64,000 bases of DNA, taken from assembly GCA_023053685.1 (NCBI GenBank), contig JALIGW010000062.1:975501-1039500 (forward strand), written 5' to 3'. Position numbers and translations under genes: made by a program. Of the stretch, positions 24,039-36,100 are shown piece by piece; position 1 is the first letter of the stretch; each line of letters begins with the position of its first letter. Under the pieces are notes generated by a model that saw only the letters and a program-made list of their open reading frames with translations, ran no database searches and had not been told where the DNA came from. This stretch comes from Diadophis punctatus similis. Its lineage: Eukaryota; Chordata; Lepidosauria; Squamata; Dipsadidae.

Positions 24039-24911
24039 TTGGCAGAATAGAATAGAATAGAATAGAATAGAATAGAATAGAATAGAATAGAATAGAATAG
24101 AATAGAATAGAATAGAATAGAATTCTTTATTGGCCAAGTGTTATTGGACACACAAGGAATTTGTCTTAGGTGCATATGCTCTCAGTGTACATAAGGAGAA
24201 TAAAATACATTCATCAAGAATAAAAAGGTACAACACTTAGTGATTAGGTTACTAATAAGCTATCAAATCGTACTTGGAAACAAATAAAAACAATTGAAAG
24301 ATACAAGCAACATGGTTATAGTAATATAGTAATAATGAGAAGAGATAGATACTAGTAAGGAAGAGAAGAATAATAGTAGTACAGTCTTAGTAAATTATTT
24401 GACAGTGTTGTGGGAATTAGTTGTTAAGCAGAGTGATGGCATTTGGAGAAAAACTATTCTTGTGTCTAGTTGTTCTGGTGTGCAGAGCCTTATAGCGTCT
24501 TTTTGAGGGTAGGAGTTGAAGCAGTTTGTATCCAGGATGTGAGGGGTCTGTAAAAATTTTCACAGCCCTCTTTTTGACTCGTGCAGTATACAATCCTCAA
24601 TGGAAGGCAGGTTGGTAGCAATTGCTTTTTCTGCAGTTCTAATTATCCTCTGAAGTCTGTGTCTGTGTTGTTGGGTTGCAGAGCCAAACCAGACAGTTAT
24701 AGAGGTGCAGATGATAGACTCATAATTCCTCTGTAGAACTGTATCAGCAGCTCCTTGGGCAGTTTGAGCTTTCTGAGTTGGCGCAGAAAGAACATTCTTT
24801 GTTGTGCTCTTTTGATGACGTTTTTGATGTTAGGTGACCATTTTAGATCTTGCAATATGGTAGAACGTAGAAATTTTAAGGTCTCTACTGTTGATACTGT
24901 GTTGTCTAGTA

Positions 24912-26164
24912 CAGGGGTCCCCAATCTTTTGGACCTCAGGGACCATCAAGGTCATAATTTTAAATCCCGCGGACCACCAAATTCATAATTTTAAATCCCA
25001 CGGATCCTAATTCATAATTTTAAGTCCCGCAGACAACTAATATGATTTTTTTAAAAAAAGATAAATACATTTGAAAAATGTATTTCTCTTTTTTATCCCC
25101 TCCCTTCTCCCCTTTCCTTTCCTTTCCTTCTTCCCTTCTTCCCTTCCCTTCCCTTTCCTCCTTTCCTTTCTTTTCCTTTCCTTTCCTTTCCTTTCTTCCC
25201 TTTTCCTGCACCAGTGTGGAGGAGCTGCTCCAGATGTCCGGAAAGGGACGGCCAATTTAATAATAATATTTTTTAAAAATCACAATCAAAGGGGATTTGG
25301 GCAGCCAACATTGGAAAAGGGAGCTTTGGAAAGCGCCAGCTGGATTCAAAAAGAGGAAGGGGTCTTTTTTTTTTCCAGAAAGAGCTGCAGGGAAAGAGCC
25401 AGGCGGGAGACAAGCCTTTGTGTGGAAAAGTCAAAGGCAAAGATACCCTGCCTAACAGGTTCCCCCCGTCCTGGAATCGCTGCTGCTCTTCTTCCTTTTC
25501 TTCCCAGCCGTAGCCACCCAGCTTCCAATGATCCAGTATTTCCACCTCATCCAAAAGGCTGGCCGGGGGCAGAGGATGGAAGGGGCTGTGAGGGCTTTGT
25601 GGGGTCCCCCAATGGAGGATGGCTTGAAGTAGACAAAGGGCTCAGCTTGGCAAATGAGAGCCAGCGCTGGGCTTGACCTGCTGGCTGAAGGGGAGCTGCT
25701 GTGGGGGACTGATGAGGTGGCGCTTGGGGCTTGGAGTGGTAAACTGCATCCAGGAAGCAGTACAGCAGAGAGAAGCAGCCGGAGTCAATCCTAGCTTTGC
25801 TGTCCATTACGGATGCTAGATTGGCTCCCTGCAAACTCTCGTCTCTCGAGGAGCCCAGCCGACATTTCCTGTGGCGCTTCAGTGAGCGCTCCTCGAGAGA
25901 TGAGAGTTTGCAGGGAGCCGATCTAGCATCCTCAATGGACAGCAAACCTATGGTTGAATCTGGCTGTTTCTCTTTCCTATCAGGCGGCCAAGCTAACTGC
26001 CTGAAGGACCCTATCCTGTCTCTGGGAGTCAAAACACTGAAGCACGAGCGGCGCGGGAAACTTCAGTCGGGCTCCTCAAGAGAAATGCAAAGATTTCTCT
26101 GTGGACCACCAAAATTTTCCCACGGACCACCAGTGGTCCGCGGACCACTGGTTGGTGACCTGTG
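24912..26164. mobile_element. hAT-type non-autonomous element nested in the CR1 LINE
   Basis: It begins caggggtccccaatc and ends ggttggtgacctgtg (inverted termini). It is flanked by gtctagta at 24904-24911 and 26165-26172, an 8-bp target duplication. Removing it makes the LINE reading frame continuous. It has a purine/pyrimidine-rich stretch at 25080-25210 and no transposase frame. Confidence 0.88.
25800..25935. repeat. Internal inverted repeat inside the hAT element
   Basis: Arms around gatgctagattggctccctg and its inverse (near 25912-25931) flank a short loop at 25860-25875. Together they form a hairpin-capable structure of about 60 bases per arm. The same is present at 60190-60330; the third hAT copy is cut at the loop (54815). 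Confidence 0.8.
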
Positions 26165-26400
26165 GTCTAGTATTGTAAAAGGTGGAAGTATGGGAGGGTT
26201 TCTCCTAAAGTCTACCACCATTTCTACAGTTTTGCGTGTGTTCAGTTCCAGGTTGTTCCGGTCGCACCACAAGGCTAGTTGTTCAACCTCCCATCTGTAT
26301 GTGGTTTCATCATTGTCTCGAATGAGACCGATCACTCTTGTATCATCTGCAAACTTCAGTATTTTAACAGAGGGATCTTTTGAGATGCAGGCATTGTACA

Positions 26401-27055
26401 GGTTTCGGCCATTGGACTACTGGTCCGTTACTCTGGATTGGAAATTGGGTTCTGCTTACAACCAGCCAGCAGGAAAAGAGTATCATTCTAGAGACATCTC
26501 ATGTTGTAGTAGCCCCATCGTTGCCTTTTGGCTGTCAGGACTGTCATCCTGCTATGCCATCCTTCGCTATCTGCCAGTCTGACATATTCAACAGGGGGAG
26601 GAAAGAACTGCAGGTTGGGATAAGGGGGGTGGGGTAGCATGAGAGAAATCAAAACTATGCATTGTGCAACTGCCAACAGTTCCAAGATCACACTGCAATG
26701 CAGAACCATCCAGCCTTCAAAGCCAGGGACCATTACCCAAACAATTTGTTAGAATCTAATTGGACATTAAAGATAACCAGAGTGGAAGGGGGTAAGATGG
26801 GAAAAGAATTGCATATGAACATCCAAGATCTAGTTTTGCTTCTTCTCTAACCACTTGGCTTTAGTAAAGTGTGCTTTCATTAACAATGGATTTTAGAGTC
26901 TTATTTTTTTAACTGACCAAGTTGACATAATGGCTTTCCTTGGAAGCAAAAGCAGTAATCCCCCCCTATAGAATGAAGGATTACCCATGTGCTGTTTAAT
27001 TAACAGAGGTGTGTTTTGATCAAGGAACAAGGAAACAGTTTGTGGTGTTGTGACT
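26401..27055 (+). promoter_or_regulatory. 5' flank of gene B
   Basis: This roughly 650-bp stretch is nearly identical to 60795-61449 before gene C and contains no other gene. Its first 100 bases are also recognisable before P2 (46020-46110). It is the presumed regulatory flank, but no specific factor site is claimed. Confidence 0.4.
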
Positions 27056-27076
27056 ATTGGCCCAAAGGGATAAAAG
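27056..27076 (+). promoter_or_regulatory. Core promoter of gene B: inverted CCAAT box and TATA-like box
   Basis: ATTGG (inverted CCAAT) is at 27056-27060 and GATAAAAG, a TATA-like box, at 27069-27076, about 50 bases before the start codon. The arrangement is identical before gene C. The close spacing implies a short 5' leader in exon 1. Confidence 0.6.
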
Positions 27077-27119
27077 CAGAGGGTCCAGGGCAGGCGGCAG
27101 GCGGAGTCCAGCGGGCACC

Positions 27120-30100
27120 ATGAGGAGAGCTGGAGAGCAAGTGGGTCTCTTTCTGTTCTGCCTGATGATCGCAATCCACCGAGGGGCCTCCTTCCCAGGT
27201 GAGTATCAGACAGGTTGGCTCTGAGGAGGAGGGACAGCGACTTTCTGCCAGCCTTCAGAGATGGGAAAATTTAGCTTAGGTCAAAAGAAGCATTTTTTTG
27301 CTCCAAACGTTTTCCCTTCCTTTGCAGAACTTAAGGCGCTGGGCCTGGATGGCAACAATACAATAGCCATTGTGCGGGGGAGTCAAGGCTTGCCAGGACC
27401 ACAAGGGCCACGGGGCCCACCTGGCGTTTCAGGGGCCAAAGGTGGGTCTGTTGACAGAGAATGAAAGTGACTCCTGACCCTGACCCTGGCCCCTTGCGAA
27501 AGAAATAACCCATCTTGTCACAAGGCAGAAGGAAGGTGCCACGAAAGAAGACTGCATGGACTGGCACGAGAGGGAAGGGAACCGGTTCTTCTGGGCACTC
27601 GACCTGTTGAAACTCCCCCTCCCAAAACACAGAGTGGCTGCCCACCCAGCCACCTTTCAGCTGGGAGCTTCTCCCCTCCCTCCCTGTGGGCACCTGGAAG
27701 CCTCACCATGCCTTTCCTTAACAGGTGAAAGAGGCTTGCAGGGAATACCTGGAGGAATTGGAGCCCCTGGGCCAAAAGGTAAGGTGTAATTTGAGGGTTT
27801 CCTGATTCCCGGGTTGCAGGTGTGTTTGGACAGCTGGTGGAGACAGAGAGGAGAATGTTGGGAAAGGACCCCAAAACCGGAGGTGGGGTTGGATTGCTTG
27901 GTGGTCATTGTAGATTTTAGAAAGAGCCGGCAAGGTCATACTCTACTCAGTATCAAGGATGCAGATGTAGGGGTGGTCAACAATATTATCTGGGGCTGCA
28001 GAAAATTAACAATCTGAACTGGTCTCTTCAGACGTTATCTTTAGTGACGTGTGTAAACCAGCGTCTGCATTTTCTGCCTTGGATGAGAGCACATCTTTCT
28101 CCTTCTGTCCTGGCCACTTTTTACAAAGGCACGATTGAGAGCATTTTAACAAACTGCATCCCTGTTTGGTTTGGTAGTAGCAGTGCCTCAAATAGAAAGT
28201 CCCTACAGAGAGTGGTGAGGAGAGCAGAGAAGATTATAGGAAATTGCCAGGGTTAATGAAGGATCCCATAGTACACATGCCGATGATCCTAAATACTTTC
28301 TGTAACACCTTGCTTTATGCTGATGATATGATTTTATTATCATATTCACAAGTAGAATTACATAGGCTACTAAGAAGATTCAGCTCTTATTGCCAGTTTA
28401 ACTCCCTAATCATTAGTAAATCTAAATAAAAAATAATGGTGTTTGGAAGACACCATCAGTGACATAGGTGGCAATTAGAAAGTGAACCAATTTAACAGGT
28501 TAACAACTTCGTATATTTAGGCGTAACTTTTTCCAAGACTGGATCTTGGGCTTGCCATCATCAACGGAGGACATTTAGAGCAAAAGCCTGTTTGAATTTA
28601 CTGCTTAAACTTAAGAACCATAGTTACCCAGGGTCCCTAGCCCCATTAATTAAAGTTAATTCAAGTTAAAGCTAAGGTTATCCCTATGCTCTTGTATGGA
28701 GCAGAAGTTTGGGGTCTATACTCAACCACAGTCCCAGAACAAACGCAGTCCCAGCATTTGAGATGTATTTTGGGTGTAGATACAAGAACATCTTGTCACA
28801 AGGCAGAAGGAAGCTGCTACGAAAGAAGACTGCAAGGACTGGCACGAGAGGGAAGGGAACCGGTTCTTCTGGGCACTCGACCTGTCGAAACTCCCACTCC
28901 CAAAACACAGAGTGGCTGCCCACCCAGCCACCTTTCAGGTGGGAGCTACTCCCCTCCCTCCCTGTGGGCACCTGGAAGCCTCACCATGCCTTTCCTTAAC
29001 AGGTGAAAGAGGCTTGCAGGGAATCCCCGGAGGAATTGGAGCCCCTGGGCCAAAAGGTAAGGTGGAATTTGAGGGTTTCCTGATTCCAGGGTTGCAGGTG
29101 TGTTTGGGCAGCTGATGGAGACAGAGAGGAGAACGTTGGGAAAGGACCCCAAAACTGGAGGGGGGGTTGGATTGCTTGATCATTGTAGATTTTAGAAAGA
29201 GCCGGCAAGGTCATACTCCACTCAGTATCAAGGATGCAGATGTAGGGATGGTCAACTGCATTAAGTATCTGGGGGTGCAGAAAACTAACAATCTGAACTG
29301 GTCTCTTCAGACATTATCTTTAGTGACGTGTGTAAACCAGTGTCTGCATTTTCTGCGTTGGATGAGAGCACATCTTTCTCCTTCTGTCCTGGCCACTTTT
29401 TACAAAGGCACGATTGAGAGCATTTTAACAAACTACATCCCTGTTAATGTAACCAATTTAACAGGTTAACACCTTTGTATGTTTAGGTGTAACTTTTCCA
29501 AGACTGGATCTTGGGCTTGCCATAATCAACGGAGGACATTTAGAGAAAAAGCCCATTTTAATTTACTGCTTAAACTAAAGAACCATAGCTACCCAGGGTC
29601 CCTAGCCCCATTAATTAACGTTTATAAAGCTAAGGTTACCCCTATGCTGTTGTATGGAGCAGACGTTTGGGGTCTATACTCAACCACAGTCCCAGAACAA
29701 ACACAGTCCCAGCATTTGAGATGTAGTTTGGGTGTAGATACAAGAACATCTTGTCACAAGGCAGAAGGAAGGTGCCACGAAACAAGACTGCAAGGACTGG
29801 CACAAGAGGGAAGGGAACCGGTTCTTCTGGGCACTTGACCTGTCGAAACTCCCCCTCCCAAAACACAGAGTGGCTGCACACCTAGCCACCTTTCAGCTGG
29901 GAGCTACTCCCCTCCCTCCCTGTGGGCACCTGGAAGCCTCACCATGCCTTTCCTTAACAGGTGAAAGAGGCTTGCAGAGAATACCCGGAGGAATTGGAGC
30001 CCCTGGGCCAAAAGGTAAGGTGGAATGAGAGGGTTTCCTGATTCCAGGGTTGCAGGTGTGTTTGGGCAGCTGGTGGAGACAGAGAGGAGCTCGTTGGGAA

Positions 30101-33100
30101 AGGACCCCAAAACTGGAGGGGGTTGGATTGCATGATCATTGTAGGTTTTAGAAAGAGCTGGCAAGGTTATACTCCACTCAGTATCAAGGATGAAGATATA
30201 GGGGTGGTCAACAGTATTAAGTATCTGGAGGTGCAGAAAACTAACAATCTGAACTGGTCTTTTCAGACGTTATCTTTAGTGACGTGTGTAAACAAGCGTC
30301 TGTATTTTCTGCATTGGATGAGAGCACATTTTTCTCCTTCTGTCCTGGCCACTTTTTGCAAAGGCACAATTGAGAGTATTTTAAAAAACTTCATCCCTGT
30401 TTGGTTTGGTAGTAGCAGTGCCTCAAATAGAAGGTCCCTATAGAGAGTGGTGAGGACAGCGGAGAAGATTATAGGAATCTGCCAGGGTTAATGAAGGATC
30501 CCATAGTACACATGCCGATGATCCTAAATACTTTCTTGCTTTACCTTACTTTATGCTAATGATATGATTTCATTATCATATTCACAAGTAGGATTACATA
30601 GGCTACTAAGAAGATTCAGCTCCTATTACCAGTTTAACTCCCTAATCATTAGTAAATCTAAATAAACAATTATGGTGTTTGGAAAACACCATCAGAGACA
30701 TAGGTGGCAATTACCGTATTTTTCGGAGTATAAGATGCACCTTTTTACCCCCCAAAAGAGGGTAAAAACTTGGATGTTTTTTATACACCGAATATAGCCC
30801 CACCCACCCAGCCACCACCACCCTTTAGCCTCTGTCTTCCAGCAATTTACCCTCTTTCAGCAAACAGGGAAGAGCCTCTTAAGCAAAGCAAGTCATTAGC
30901 AGCTTCCCGACCCCCAGCTGATTTGCCATGTGCTAAAATGAAACTGAAACTAGCTGCAAAGAGGCAAATAGTTGGGAGAGACATGCAGATTTTTATTTTC
31001 TGCTGAACTGGATGCAAGGGGGTAAGTGAATAAGTATAAATGTCTTTGCTGGCTGTGGAATTCTGGGAGTTGACCTCCACAAGTCTTAAAGTTGCAAAAG
31101 GTTGGAGACCCCTGTAATCTAGGCAATTTAACAAAATAAAGAAGCTTTTTAAAATAAATGCTTGCTCTGAAGAGACCCAGTGCTATTGTATCTTCTTTTA
31201 AATGATACAGAACAATGTATACTTCCAGAAATTTTAATTAATTTTAACAGCTCTGTACAAGTATAGTCTGAAATGTAACAGTGTCCTCTTTAGTATTAGA
31301 GTTAAATCCTGACTTCCCTTGGAGTAGATCTATTTAAATAATTGGGAGGAGTTAGTGTGACTACATTTAAGTAAACTTTCTGGCATAATGTACATTTCTG
31401 CAATTCTTTGCTATTTCTATGGGTCAGGCACACATGCACAGAAATACGTAGCAAACAGGGTATATCATCTGTGCTGTTTGCTGTTTGGCAAATTGCTTGG
31501 AGGCAGAGGCTTTTTTCCCTTGCTTTCCTCCCCCAAAACTAAGGTGCATCTTATACTCCGAAAAATAGGGTACATAGTGAACCAATTTAACAGGTTAACA
31601 CCTTTGTATATTTAGGCGTAACTTTTTCCAAGACTGGATCTTGAGCTTGGGGTCTTGGGATCTATATTCAACCACAGTCCCAGAACAAACGCAGTCCCAG
31701 CATTTGAGTTGTATTTTGGGTGCAGATACAAGAACATCTTGTCACAAGGCAGAAGGGAGGTGCCACGAAAGAAGACTGCAAGGACTGGCACGAGAGGGAA
31801 GGGAACCGGTTCTTCTGGGCACTCAACCTGTCAAAACTCCCCCTCCCAAAACACGGAGTGGCTGCCCACCCAGCCACCTTTCAGCTGGGAGCTACTCCCC
31901 TCCCTCCCTGTGGGCACCTGGAAGCCTCACCATGCCTTTCCTTAACAGGTGAAAGAGGCTTGCAGGGAATACCTGGAGGAATTGGAGCCCCTGGGCCAAA
32001 AGGTAAGATGGAATTTGAGGGTTTCCTGATTCCAGGGTTGCAGGTGTGTTTGGGCAGCTGGTGGAGACAGAGAGGAGCATGTTGGGAAAGGACCCCAAAA
32101 CTGGAGGTGTGGTTGGATTGCTTGATCATTGTAGATTTTAGAAAGAGCCGGCAAGGTCATACACCATTCAGTATCAAGGATGCAGAAGTAGAGGTGGTCA
32201 ATAGTATTAAGTATCTGGGGGTGCGGTAAACTAACAATCTGAACTGGTCTCTTCAGACGTTATCTTTAGTGACGTGTGCAAACCAGCATCTGCATTTTCT
32301 GCCTTGGATGAGAGCACATCTTTCTCCTTCTGTCCTGGCCACTTTTTACAAATGCACGATTGAGAGCACTTTAAGAAACTTCATCCCTGTTTAGTTTGGT
32401 AGTAGCAGTGCCTCAAATGGAAAGTCCCTACAGAGAGTGGTACATCAGACATAGTTGTGCCTCTGTTCCCCCTCCCCCCAATTTAGGTCAGTATGGTGGG
32501 ATGCCTCCCCTCTCCCGGGGCCTTCCCTGCCACATGAGGAGGGGGGGCAGGAATTGGCTTCCCCCCCACTTCCTTCTTTTTTGCAAACGAGAAGAAGCTG
32601 GAGGCGTTTCAGGGCAAGCAATGTGAATGTGTGTGTGTGTGGTGGGGTCCTTATTATGCATCCCTCCCCCCACAATTCCGTAAAGATCCAATGCTGTGGC
32701 CGGGCAGTTCCAGCATTTACAGGACCCACTTCTGACCACTGGTAGCTTTTGGGAAACACACACAAAAAAAGGGTTTGCACTAAAATAAATTTCATGTTGA
32801 CAAGAAAAATTGCTCCTCCAAAAACCTTTCAGGAGGGGTAGGTAACCCAGCCCACCCACCTAATGCTATGGGAAGCTCCCATCCCCATTATGCAACACCA
32901 CACCACACCACAACCACTTGACCCACTTTACTGGCCGGATGCCTATTGCCAACCAGCTGCAGCCACTGAGCCAGCCCCTCAGAAAAAAGACCCTTTGGCA
33001 AAGACCCTGGCACAGAGAGCACCAACCTCTCCTGCCCTCTTTCTGCCCAGGTGCCCCAAACTGCAAAGAGCTCTTGAAAAGAGGAGTGGTCCGGAGCGGC

Positions 33101-36100
33101 TGGTACACCATCTACCCCCAGGACTGCCAGCCTCTGGAGGTGCTGTGTGACATGGACACTGATGGAGGCGGATGGATCGTGAGTGCAGCTCTTCCCAGGC
33201 GCGGCCAAGCCGTGCAGCGCTTCTGACTGCCGTGCCTTGGAGGGACCCTTTCCTGGGGAAGGGGGTTATGCCCCATGGCAGACAAAACCAGGATTGTAAC
33301 TTTGCTGCATGCCAGGAATGGGATGAACCAGAAACCGAGTCTTTCCTGAGGCCAGGATGGGGGCTGGAGGGACCATGGGAGGGGGTCCAGCACTTCTGGG
33401 TGGAGAAGGCCAGCACTGAGACCCCTAACATTTGGGAAGGGGAGTATGATTTGGGGGCCTGCTGAGCTGGAAGGTTAAGGGCCCCAATTCTCTCCCGCAG
33501 GTCTTCCAAAGGCGGTCGGATGGCTCAATGGACTTTTTCCGGAAATGGGATGACTACAAGAGGGGATTTGGAAAACAGCAGACCGAATTCTGGCTGGGGA
33601 ACGACAACATTCACTGCTTGACCTCACTGGGTGAGGGACTTCCCTTTGCAGCCCTGAACCCTCCTTTTGCCAGGGGAGAGGGGCACAGGGCCCTCACTGG
33701 GAAGAGCCCCAAGGGGACCCTCAGCCCCTTCTGCAGATGGGGGAGGCGCAGAGGTGGGATTCAGCTGGTTTGGACCGGTTCGGGTGAACCGGTTGTTAAA
33801 CTTCTGCCCAGTTCAGCGAACCAGCTAATGCCACCTCTGGCTGGCCCCGCCCCGCCCATTTTTTGTCCTGTTTTTTGCCTGTTTTTGCATGTTTTGGGGC
33901 TCTCTTTCAGCTGTTTTTTGCGCTTTTTGGCTGTTTTTCACCCTGAAAAATGATCAAAAATGGCCTGAAAATGGCCGTAAACAAGGCCCAGAAAATGGCC
34001 TGAAAAGCAGCCTGAAAAGCGGGAGAAAAAGGGGGAGAAAAATGGACTGGGTAGGGTCAGCCAGTGGTGAGTGTCAGGGTTCTGACCGATGTCCTAATTA
34101 AATCATGAGCCTCGAGCCAAGCTTCAAAGGAAATCCAGCTATTTATTAGGAGCTTCATGTCGGCACTTCCCAAGTGAAGCCAACTCTGACCCTACATAAT
34201 TTACGATCCATTTCTGACCCTGTTTCTCCCTCTCCCCAAGGTGTGTCATAAGTCACATTCCCAAACAAAGCAATTTTGCGAGTTGTAGAGATCACTCCCC
34301 TCCAGCCACTGTGGGTAACCCCGGGAGATGACCTTGACAGAGATATGGCTTATTTGAGGGTTCAAAAAAATATAAGACAGTGTCTTATTTTCGGGAAAAC
34401 ACAGTAGTACAATTCATTTTCTTCTCAAACATACTCAATATCACTATACCATTATATACTCTTAATTTCTTATCTCATTTAACAATCCATTTATTTACCC
34501 ATTTCTCAATATTAGCTTACTTCACATTTTGAGAGCTTGACGTACAGATTGGCTGCCAGAAGTTTTTCCAGTACCTGGTGGACCAGGGGTTTGTGGTCGT
34601 TCATGGTCTCGGTGTAAATGAGGATGTCGGCCAAGTAGACAAGGACCCCCTTATAGAGGTGCTATGCAGCACCTCGTTTATTAACTGCATGAACACTGCT
34701 GGGGGCCCCTGCAGTCCGATAGGCATCACTTTGAATTGGAAGCTCCCTAGCGGGCAGTTGAATGCTGTTTTCCATTCATCTCCCTCCCTGATGTGGACTC
34801 GGTAGTATGCTTCTCCGAGGTCTCATTTGGTAAAGACTTTTCCCTTGGCTAGGTGAGATAGCATGTCCTCAATGAGAGGGAAGGGGTATAGGTTGTATAC
34901 GCACATGCCATTTATATCTCTAAAGTCCCCGCATAGTCTCATAATTCCATCCTTTTTTTCTTTGAACAGGACTGGGGCTGCGACCTTTAGCTTGGCTGGC
35001 TCAATGAACCCCCTTGCTCGGCTTTTGTCTATGTATTTGTGTATTTCTTGCATTTCCCGGGCCATCATGGTGTACAGTTTGGGTAGTTTTGCCCCGGGGT
35101 TGATTTTGATGGTGCTGTCTGTCTCATGGTGGGGAGGGGCAGAACGTCGCACTTGGCCTCGCTGAATATTTCCGTGAGGTCCTGATATTCTCTTGGGATC
35201 TGTTCGGCCTCTGGGGTTTTTTCGGAGGTGGCTGACAGTTGTTCTGATGGGCCCTTTGGGAGGGTTCCCTGCATGGGCGGTGCTTCTATTTGCTGGTGTG
35301 GAGGGGGTTGGGGTCCCCTTGCTATCCTCAGCCTTAGGTTGCCTCCTTGCCACCAGATGGTCGGGCCCCACTTGTCCAGCCAGGAGAGCCCCAGTATGAC
35401 CAGGTCTGTCTTTTGGGGCCTATTATGAATCGAATTGCTTTCCAGTGATTTGCTAGCTCTAGCTTCTCCGGTTCGGTCAGGTGGATGGTGTAGGCTCCTC
35501 CCATTAGGGACCCATTGACCTGTTCGAACCTGATCGGGTGGGCCAGCCTTTTCGTTCCAATCCCCAGTTTCAGGTTGATCAAGCATCTAGTGCAGCCTGA
35601 GTCTATTAGGGCTTGAAAAGTCCCCTGGGTTCCTGTTTTTGGGGCTGTGAGGCATATTGGGAAAATGAAAGGGTGGATCAGTTCACTCATCATTGGGTCG
35701 TTTTCACCCTCGTCCTCATAGGAATCCGGTGACTGGTCATCATTGGCTGGAGTTCCCCCCTCCCTTCGGCTGGGTGGAAAGGAACCTCTGTGGCCTGGAG
35801 GGCTTTTCGGGATGTGTCGGTGGCATGCCTGGGGCCCCATTCAGGTGATGCCCTGGGTGGTGGCCCTGGCTTTGGTTTCGGGGCTGGGGTCATGCATGCT
35901 GATGCCATGTGGCCTCCATATCTTTAGCATTTCAGCTGGCTTCATGGGAGAGTTGGTTTTGGGGGCAGCTGTGGTGCTGCGGCTTCCCGTCGGCCCGGTG
36001 GTGTCCAATCTGGTTGTCCTCTCTCTTTGGTGTCCGGTTGCTTTTTCATGTTGTTGGCATGCAATCCGCCGTCGACTTTTATGGCTACTCGGAACCACTC

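Larger units (their letters stand above)
24044..26400 (-). mobile_element. CR1/L3-type snake LINE, 5'-truncated, with (AATAG)n tail and a nested hAT element
   Basis: Read on the minus strand, the reverse-transcriptase C-terminal region starts near 26335 (GLIRDNDETTYRWEVEQLALW, then LNTRKTVEMVVDFRRNP). It continues after the nested hAT element with LDNTVSTVETLKFL and AQQRMFFLRQLRKLKLPKEL. It ends with a 3' region and a 75-bp (AATAG)n tail at 24046-24122. CR1 LINEs seeding microsatellites are described for snakes, and this copy fits that description. Confidence 0.8.
27511..32440 (+). repeat. Four tandem intron-exon units carrying the 54-bp collagen exon
   Basis: Units start at the string catcttgtcacaaggcagaa: 27511, 28789, 29747 and 31735. 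Each has about 210-230 bases of intron 2, the 54-bp exon with a ttccttaacag acceptor and gtaag donor, and then plus-strand LINE fragments. Unit 3 is lengthened by a TIR element (30714-31570). Unit 4 ends at about 32440, where sequence joins the intron before the neck exon. Gene C repeats the first two units (61914, 63189). Confidence 0.9.

Noticed and set aside
25797..26582. 261-codon plus-strand ORF, repeated at 60191-60976
   Set aside because: It runs from a hAT element through an antisense LINE into flank DNA, so it cannot be a gene. The real coding signal is the LINE on the minus strand.
27331..27693. Minus-strand ORFs over the collagen exons (also 61734-62096 and similar)
   Set aside because: They are antisense shadows of Gly-Pro-rich exons and flanking intron. 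The sense strand has splice sites and family motifs.
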